Of a stretch of DNA of 46,168 nt, positions 40,551-46,168 are shown in pieces. The position numbers and the translations under genes were made by a program. Source of the DNA: Pseudomonas fluorescens (lineage in GTDB: Bacteria; Pseudomonadota; Alphaproteobacteria; UBA2136; UBA6156); the NCBI GenBank assembly GCA_003241595.1, contig QFOU01000004.1, forward strand, positions 1-46,168, in the 5' to 3' direction. Below the pieces are notes generated by a model. It searched no databases. It was not told where the DNA came from and saw only the letters and a program-made list of their open reading frames with translations. Every line of letters starts with the position of its first letter. Position 1 is the stretch's first letter.

Positions 40551-42224
40551 CTAAATACGCTGGAGCTGCCAGCCCAAGCGACACATCTGTCCACTGGCCC
40601 TGCCATGGATAATCAACTGGCGGGTGGGCTTCATAACCCCAAATTGAGGCGCATAACGGCTGTCTCTCACATCCAGACGCCCTCCCTCGATACTGAAGGC
40701 CAGCTTAACCCCGTGCGCCGTCTCAAGTTCGGCACTTGTATCACTCAACAAACGCACCTGAATATCAGGGTGCAAATGGAAGTGCGCCTTTACGCGCCGC
40801 GACGCCTTGCGGAAGCTGATTTCATCCTCACCGCGCACGCGGCTACCGTCCCCTGCCAGCAAGATCTTACGACGATGCAGGGCACCGACATAAGCATAGC
40901 CATCATGAGCACCTTCCACCCAGATATCCCCACCCGGCAAAGCTTCACCGCCACCCTGCACAACCATCTCTACATTCTGTGGACGCCGCCCTACACGGAA
41001 ATTCGCCCACACCTCGGCACTGTCAGCCCCGTCAAGGCTCACCGTGCTATGGGCTGCAGTGGCACGATATGCATTCCGCAGATTATGTTGATAGGCATAG
41101 GTGCCGCTGTTCACGATCACCCGTTCACGCCCAACACTCAATTCAAAACTTAAGGTATCCGCATGGGCATGACCGGGATTTTCATCCGGCCCCACTTTTC
41201 CGGCATCGAACAACACCAATGTTCCCCCTCGGCTCAAACGCGCATATCCGGCATGAGGCAAGGCATCAGGCGCATCATCTGCCCCACTCAAACGTAACAA
41301 CTGGGCAAGGAACCCCTCATCCAGCTCCGCACCATCATTAAACAAGGCAAGACGCCCGTCACCATGCACGAAAAAGCCCAATGCCGTTCCCAACTGGCGG
41401 ACAGTATCATCAATGATCTTGGGCGCCCCACCGGTCTTCCGCAGTACGGCACGTATATCTAGAAGATCCCGTAACACTTGCGCCAGATACATGGGACTTA
41501 ACTCATAATGCATGCCATCCGGCAGGATCTGCACCGGTAGCTGATGCAACAGGCCGGCCATTCCCCGCGCGTACATGTCCGGTTGTTCAAATGCCAGTCC
41601 GGCATAGATCATCGCCTTTAAGTTCTTAAGCAGGTGGTTCGCGCCAATATCCCACTCAAGGTTCTGAGCCACATACGCGGCCTGACGCTGCAAACTTTCA
41701 TAGAACGCCAGTTTAAGATCGTCATCCGCACCTTCCATCAACCAACCGCCATGGGTCAGCCACGCCACAACACGCAAGCTGGTCGGGTACGGATGCCACG
41801 CGACAGTGTGGTAACCGGCAAAGTGCACCAACCAATCCGCAACCAACTTCTGCGCAACCGCACGCTGCCCAGCCGCACGTAAATCATCAAGCCACTCATG
41901 GTAATGTAAATGGAACAACCACAACGGGCTGGCCTGCAAGGGCAACCATGTCCGCGGAGGCGTATCCAAAGGAATGGTAGTGCCCACAAAGCTAAATTTA
42001 CCCGCAGCCAGTTCGGCACCGCGCACGGGATCCCCCGCCACCAGCTCAACCCCCACCCAGATCGGCTCAGCAGGTTCCAGCGAGGCCTGCAACGTGCTTA
42101 AACCAAAGAGCGGAGATTTGTAATAAACCTGCTTCCCCCGCGCAATGATACGAGCTTTCAACGCCTCGGCAGGCACGTATTTCAAGGTACGGTACAACCG
42201 GAAAAGCTTCTGCAGGGCGTTCAT
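40551..42224 (-). CDS. Heparinase II/III family protein
   Basis: 557 residues. The N-terminal alpha/alpha-toroid contains LEWDIGANHLLKNLKA and DGMHYELSPMYLAQVLRDLL. The C-terminal beta-sandwich contains GHAHADTLSFELSVG and IVNSGTYAY, with the His and Tyr residues conserved in Hepar_II_III lyases. Such enzymes cleave uronate polysaccharides by beta-elimination; the substrate here is unknown and the polymer may be the cell's own capsule. There is no signal peptide (it starts MNALQKLFRLYRTLKYVPAE), so a cytoplasmic or envelope-synthesis role is more likely than secretion. No other polysaccharide genes flank it. Confidence 0.85.
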   Translation of the reverse strand: MNALQKLFRLYRTLKYVPAEALKARIIARGKQVYYKSPLFGLSTLQASLEPAEPIWVGVELVAGDPVRGAELAAGKFSFVGTTIPLDTPPRTWLPLQASPLWLFHLHYHEWLDDLRAAGQRAVAQKLVADWLVHFAGYHTVAWHPYPTSLRVVAWLTHGGWLMEGADDDLKLAFYESLQRQAAYVAQNLEWDIGANHLLKNLKAMIYAGLAFEQPDMYARGMAGLLHQLPVQILPDGMHYELSPMYLAQVLRDLLDIRAVLRKTGGAPKIIDDTVRQLGTALGFFVHGDGRLALFNDGAELDEGFLAQLLRLSGADDAPDALPHAGYARLSRGGTLVLFDAGKVGPDENPGHAHADTLSFELSVGRERVIVNSGTYAYQHNLRNAYRATAAHSTVSLDGADSAEVWANFRVGRRPQNVEMVVQGGGEALPGGDIWVEGAHDGYAYVGALHRRKILLAGDGSRVRGEDEISFRKASRRVKAHFHLHPDIQVRLLSDTSAELETAHGVKLAFSIEGGRLDVRDSRYAPQFGVMKPTRQLIIHGRASGQMCRLGWQLQRI

Positions 42225-42284
42225 GCCGCTACGCTATCGCATTTCCGGTGGACTCGCCACCCGTGAGAAAGGCCAATCCCGAGA

Positions 42285-44327
42285 TTAAACCTTAACCCCC
42301 ATGTCTTTCAGCACCTTCTGCATCAAACCCTTCATTTCACTAAAGGCGGTCTGCACTTCGGTCACGGCAAGATTAACCTGATCAGCCGCCACACCGGTAT
42401 CATTGGCGGCCTGCTCGATACCGTTCATGTTGTCATCAACTTCTTCAACACGCTGGGCGGCGTCACTCACACTGCCGGCAATCTGACGCGCCACACCGCT
42501 CTGCTCCTCCACGGCCGCACTCACGGTCGTAGCGTTGTCACGAATACGGTGAATCGCTTCAACAACCGCTTGCAGGGCCACAACGCTCTGCTTGGTCACA
42601 TCCTGAATTTCATGGACTTGCTCGCCAATATCAATGGTGGCCTGACTGGTGTGGCTGGCCAATTTCTTGACCTCATCCGCCACTACCGCAAATCCACGTC
42701 CAGCTTCTCCGGCGCGTGCCGCCTCAATGGCCGCATTCAGCGCTAACAGGTTGGTCTGGGCCGCAAGATCATTGATCAGTCCAACAACTTCGGTAATGCG
42801 CACACTGGCCTCACCGAGCTTACGCACCACCTCGTCGGTGCGCTGGGCCTTGCTCACGGCGTCATCCACCAGCACATTGGTCTCATTGATACTCTGCGAA
42901 ATATCATGAATCGACGTATTCAACTCTTCCACGGCATTTTTAACCGCGCCCACATATCCGGCAGCTTCCGCTGAATTCCGGCGTACGACTGTACTTTGGG
43001 CACTGGTTTCCTCACTTGCCGCAATCATCGAAGACACAGCATCACTCACCATACCGGTACTCCGGCCAACCTTTTCAGTACTGGCATTAAAGTTCCGGCC
43101 CATCGCCACCACAGGTGCCGTCAAACGGGTACCCATGACCGCACCTACGGCACAGGTCGTCAAGATTACCGCAGCCAGAATACCCAGCATGGTCAATACT
43201 TCTTCCATGAATTCACCGTACAACGCAGCCATTTCAGTACGCACCAAAACTGCCCAATCAACTCCCGGAATATCCAACGTGCCATGCACGCCAATCACCG
43301 GCACTTCACGGCTGTTCTTGAAATACTTAACCCCCGGCTTACCAAAGAAGTCCGGCACCATTTCAAGCGCCTGACCTTTCAATTTCCGCAACAGGTCATT
43401 CCCGTCCACAGTGCGCATATCGTTACGGATTTTGCCATCACGTCCTACAAAGTAACCGTCGGTCTCTTTCCCATAAGCCTCCAGACTCTTGAACATGGCA
43501 TCGATTTTTTGCGACGGCAGCTGGAACGCCAACGCCCCAATCGTCTTGCCACCCTCCCGGATCGGCACGGCCACAAAGGCAGCCCCATCATTATAGCTGG
43601 GCATGTAAGGTTCATAATCTTCAATAAACACTTCACCAGCAGTGGTGCTTGCCAAAGCTTTCCGTACCGCCGATCCCAGATTGCTCTCCTTGAGGTAACC
43701 CTCGTTATACACATTCCCCATGTAGTCGATTTCTTTAAAGACCGTGAATACGATACGGCCACTCGCATCGATCAGGAAAATATCATAATAACCAAACTCT
43801 TTGAGGAATTCACGGAACAGCGGCTGATAACGCCCATGCACCTGCGTATACTCACTGCCATCCGCAGCCGCATCCAACAGATCCTTTTTCCCGATCGGGT
43901 TGGAGTTGTTCACAATATACAGCGTCTGGAGAGCCTGTGTCTTGGGCTCTGAAGGCATCCACGCATCAATGTCTTTCGCCTCGGTCTTCGAGGTATGCTC
44001 CTGCTGGTAAACATAACGCTCACGCAGTTTGCCCATGTTCACCGGCACATTGCCCGGATCAAAATCATTCACCGCCGCACTGAACGCTTTCAAGGCTTGT
44101 ATCGTGGTAGGGTTCGCCGCCATCGTGCGTGCCTGTCCAAACACCGTATCAAAATACAAACGCGCCGCCGTGATGATATTATCGCGGGAGTTGGTCAGGT
44201 TCTGGGTCGTCACACGCTGAATATCGCGGTATCCCTGTATAACATTCACAGTACCTTCAATCATCATCGGCACACTGCCTACCAAAAGTAAGGCAAGGAT
44301 AATTTTATATTTGAAGCTCAGCTTCAT
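42285..44327 (-). CDS. Methyl-accepting chemotaxis protein
   Basis: 680 residues. The first span (IILALLLVGSVPMMIEGTV) is followed by a large periplasmic sensor (about 35-375) that looks like a double Cache domain, with FGYYDIFLIDASGRIVFTVFK and VGRDGKIRNDMRT. The second span (MLGILAAVILTTCAVGAVMG) is next. A HAMP-like linker is poorly marked. The signalling hairpin tip INDLAAQTNLLALNAAIEAA and RGFAVVADEVKKLA is fully conserved. It would report a small ligand to CheA and CheW, implying motility. No che genes are adjacent. Confidence 0.93.
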   Translation of the reverse strand: MKLSFKYKIILALLLVGSVPMMIEGTVNVIQGYRDIQRVTTQNLTNSRDNIITAARLYFDTVFGQARTMAANPTTIQALKAFSAAVNDFDPGNVPVNMGKLRERYVYQQEHTSKTEAKDIDAWMPSEPKTQALQTLYIVNNSNPIGKKDLLDAAADGSEYTQVHGRYQPLFREFLKEFGYYDIFLIDASGRIVFTVFKEIDYMGNVYNEGYLKESNLGSAVRKALASTTAGEVFIEDYEPYMPSYNDGAAFVAVPIREGGKTIGALAFQLPSQKIDAMFKSLEAYGKETDGYFVGRDGKIRNDMRTVDGNDLLRKLKGQALEMVPDFFGKPGVKYFKNSREVPVIGVHGTLDIPGVDWAVLVRTEMAALYGEFMEEVLTMLGILAAVILTTCAVGAVMGTRLTAPVVAMGRNFNASTEKVGRSTGMVSDAVSSMIAASEETSAQSTVVRRNSAEAAGYVGAVKNAVEELNTSIHDISQSINETNVLVDDAVSKAQRTDEVVRKLGEASVRITEVVGLINDLAAQTNLLALNAAIEAARAGEAGRGFAVVADEVKKLASHTSQATIDIGEQVHEIQDVTKQSVVALQAVVEAIHRIRDNATTVSAAVEEQSGVARQIAGSVSDAAQRVEEVDDNMNGIEQAANDTGVAADQVNLAVTEVQTAFSEMKGLMQKVLKDMGVKV

Positions 44328-44494
44328 GGCAGCCGCCCCCGATTTTTCTTATTCTTAGGCCCCGTTTTTACGGGATATTATTAGAAACATCCTATCGCAT
44401 CCCCCTGTCTTCCACTACCAAACAGCCTCCCTACATCCTGCTTCCAATCATCACCTGTGGCAGCAAACACACCATAAACCGTACGGTTCACTAA

Positions 44495-44523
44495 CAAAAA
44501 AGCACTCCGAAGAGTGCTTTTTC
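44495..44523 (-). terminator. Terminator of the 17 kDa antigen gene
   Basis: AAAAAAGCACTC / GAGTGCTTTTT with a CGAA loop. Confidence 0.92.
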
Positions 44524-44536
44524 AGAAGGTTAAACC

Positions 44537-45019
44537 TTAGTTGATAACTTTCCAGCTACCATCAGCTTGCTTACAAGCGGTACCGTAAGCACGCTCGGTC
44601 TTACCACCGATGGTTACAGTCTGCTGGTATTCGCGGCAGGCAGAACCGCTGCTGTCACGACCTTCACGGGTCGGGGTGATGGTACCCTGATTACCACTTT
44701 CGGGGTTATACCAAGTAATTTGCTGGCCAACCGGCGCAGAAGCTGCACGGGTAGCAGCACCGTTATAGTAGCCCTTGTCTTGGGCGGTCATACCGGCAGC
44801 AACCTTGTTACCCACCCATGCACCCGCCAAAGCGCCAACCACAGCCGCAACGGTCTGACCGCTACCACCACCGAACTGGCTACCGATCACGGCACCGGAA
44901 ACAGCACCGATACCGGTACCGATATCACCGCTGGTGAAACCGGAACCTTCGCTACAGGCGGTTAAGGCAAAAGCAGAGGCAACAGTGGCCAAAACAAACT
45001 TGCTAGCAAATTTAGACAT
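44537..45019 (-). CDS. 17 kDa surface antigen family lipoprotein
   Basis: 160 residues from ATG 45019 (AAGGG upstream). The lipobox ALTAC puts the lipidated Cys at 22. The glycine-zipper region (GDIGTGIGAVSGAVIGSQFG, then VVGALAGAWVGNKVAAGM) and the C-terminal domain (WYNPESGNQGTITPTREG, CREYQQTVTIGGK, ERAYGTACKQADGSWKVIN) match the rickettsial 17 kDa antigen in order and wording. It is an outer-membrane lipoprotein of structural or unknown role. The gene stands alone, with a TTGACA-type promoter at 45070-45094. Confidence 0.92.
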   Translation of the reverse strand: MSKFASKFVLATVASAFALTACSEGSGFTSGDIGTGIGAVSGAVIGSQFGGGSGQTVAAVVGALAGAWVGNKVAAGMTAQDKGYYNGAATRAASAPVGQQITWYNPESGNQGTITPTREGRDSSGSACREYQQTVTIGGKTERAYGTACKQADGSWKVIN

Positions 45020-45065
45020 AAGAGAAATCCCTTTATTGAGTTGTTGCTTAGGAGCGTCGGGGTCC

Positions 45066-45094
45066 ATACCACACCAAGCGCTTCGCTCTGTCAA
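45066..45094 (-). promoter_or_regulatory. Promoter of the 17 kDa antigen gene
   Basis: Minus strand TTGACA (45089-45094), 17-nt spacer, then TGGTAT at about 45066-45071. The -35 is perfect and the -10 is weak. Confidence 0.4.
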
Positions 45095-45121
45095 GAAACG
45101 ACCTGCGTTCTGTTAAGTTCC

Positions 45122-45147
45122 ATGAAAGAACGGGGCAAAGCCCCGTC
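45122..45147 (-). terminator. Terminator of the right fibre gene
   Basis: ACGGGGC / GCCCCGT with an AAA loop, then TTCTTTC on the minus strand. Confidence 0.7.
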
Positions 45148-45171
45148 GATCCATTCCCAACACAACTTCTG

Positions 45172-46167
45172 TTAAGGACGACAGACCTGCAACCGGAAAT
45201 CGCCGGTGGTCACTTCCACCATCCGCATTTGCCCGCGCGTGGTCGCATTGCAGCCTTCACTACCCGTACCGGCAACCTGTACGGTCCCCTGTACATTCAA
45301 GTTCTTGGCAGTCTCATCCCATACGATATGCTGCGTTCCCGAGATCGAACCGGTAGAAGGATCCTTGAACTGCACACTACCGGCAATACCCGCTGCCGCA
45401 AGACTGCCGGCATTGATCCCGGTCAACTGTGAACCATCTCCTACAAAGTGGGTGGCGGTAACGGTACCGGTCGCCATCACACCCCCATTCAGGAAGCTTA
45501 CACCGTCAATGCTCTGGGTCCCGCTCACATACAGGTTTCCGGTCACACGCAGGTTGGTAAACGTGCCCGCAGCCGGGGTGGTGCCACCAATAACAGTCCC
45601 ATCAATGGTACCGCCGGTCACGCTGATCGCATCACTGTTCTGGAAGGCCATGCTCCCAAGGCCAAGCGTACTGCTCACCGAATTACAGACAAAGGCATTG
45701 GTCGAACTATTCCACCCTAATACCTCACCCGTGGCACACTGGCTCGGCGCACCACGGTCACAGGTTACATGTGTCCCATCAAACCGGCACCAGCTTCCAC
45801 TCGTAAGGGTACCAGCCAGTTTATCCTGTACAGCAACCCACCGACCGGCTGCAGTACTGTAACGCAAGAAATCATTATCAGAGGGGTTAAGATTAGTATT
45901 TGGCCCCGTACGCACGTCCCCAAGCTCAACCAGGTCGATCGGATCATCCGCACCACCAGCATCACTCACGCATGAAAGGTTCGTACCGTCGCCGGTAAGA
46001 ACTTGCCCGGTGGTACAGGTTGGTAATGCCGCCTGTGCAAACTCGCGCACCGTACCGGGCACCCATTTATTACTGGCAAGATCATACTTAACGAATTTAC
46101 CGTCCGTGACACCCGCCACATTCACATCGCTCAAACCGGCAAACGTCAAAGGCGCATTCGAACCGCC
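45172..46167 (-). CDS. Fibre-like surface protein (5' partial)
   Basis: The frame is open to the right edge, so the start is outside the window; 331 residues are visible. It has phage-tail-fibre-like phrases (LTFAGLSDVNVAGVTDGKF, VGDGSQLTGINAGSL, NLRVTGNLYVSG) and Cys-pair segments (CTTGQVLTGDGTNLSC and CATGEVLGWNSSTNAFVC). It ends with GCNATTRGQMRMVEVTTGDF and LQVCRP, a shortened form of the Cys-pair module repeated in the left fibre. Unlike that protein it has no Peptidase_S74 domain and stops right after the module. It is probably secreted or surface-attached; the export route is not visible in the window. Confidence 0.75.
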   Translation of the reverse strand, partial: GGSNAPLTFAGLSDVNVAGVTDGKFVKYDLASNKWVPGTVREFAQAALPTCTTGQVLTGDGTNLSCVSDAGGADDPIDLVELGDVRTGPNTNLNPSDNDFLRYSTAAGRWVAVQDKLAGTLTSGSWCRFDGTHVTCDRGAPSQCATGEVLGWNSSTNAFVCNSVSSTLGLGSMAFQNSDAISVTGGTIDGTVIGGTTPAAGTFTNLRVTGNLYVSGTQSIDGVSFLNGGVMATGTVTATHFVGDGSQLTGINAGSLAAAGIAGSVQFKDPSTGSISGTQHIVWDETAKNLNVQGTVQVAGTGSEGCNATTRGQMRMVEVTTGDFRLQVCRP

Positions 46168-46168
46168 C

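Overview
This 46 kb window looks like a chromosomal segment of a Gram-negative proteobacterium, most likely an alphaproteobacterium. The protein sequences of S12 (RpsL), S7, SufBCDS and a Rickettsia-type 17 kDa surface antigen point that way. The assignment is inference from sequence style; there is no 16S gene here. GC is moderately high. No rRNA, CRISPR array, transposase or integrase was seen. One tRNA, Ala(GGC), is present.

Layout. Both edges are cut through genes for long fibre-like surface proteins that point into the window. The left one ends in an autoprocessing Peptidase_S74 chaperone domain; the right one ends in a short Cys-pair module. From 4.2 to 6.7 kb are a lipoprotein gene and a three-gene operon ending in cmk. 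From 6.9 to 13.0 kb lies the SUF iron-sulfur cluster operon (sufB, sufC, sufD, sufS, all on the minus strand), followed by an aspartoacylase-like gene. It is interrupted between sufB and sufC by a 56-codon gene on the opposite strand. From 13.1 to 16.6 kb are a HIT protein, rplY, two tandem secreted Cys-rich paralogues, a GNAT acetyltransferase and a 25-residue membrane peptide. From 16.8 to 21.9 kb is a split str operon: rpsL and rpsG, then three small non-ribosomal genes with their own signals, then fusA; tuf is not next to it. From 22.1 to 27.0 kb is an archaic-type (Csu/spore-coat-U-like) chaperone-usher pilus operon whose usher carries an in-frame TAA. An AT-rich orphan follows, then clpB, and a region with a tiny ORF and stacked hairpins before a zinc-ribbon gene. 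metG and a phosphatase gene are on the plus strand at 30.9-33.3 kb. From 33.4 to 45.0 kb the minus strand carries resB, gyrB, an M48 lipoprotein peptidase, a DUF2939-like membrane protein, a heparinase II/III-like enzyme, a chemoreceptor and the 17 kDa antigen.

How it works together. Most of the window is housekeeping: translation, iron-sulfur assembly, DNA topology and protein quality control. The accessory theme is the cell surface: fibres, small secreted Cys-rich proteins, a pilus, lipoproteins and a chemoreceptor. The least explained items are a repeated structured intergenic element (two clear copies and one likely relative), the interrupted str operon, the antisense microgene inside suf, the broken usher, and the structured leaders near clpB and metG.
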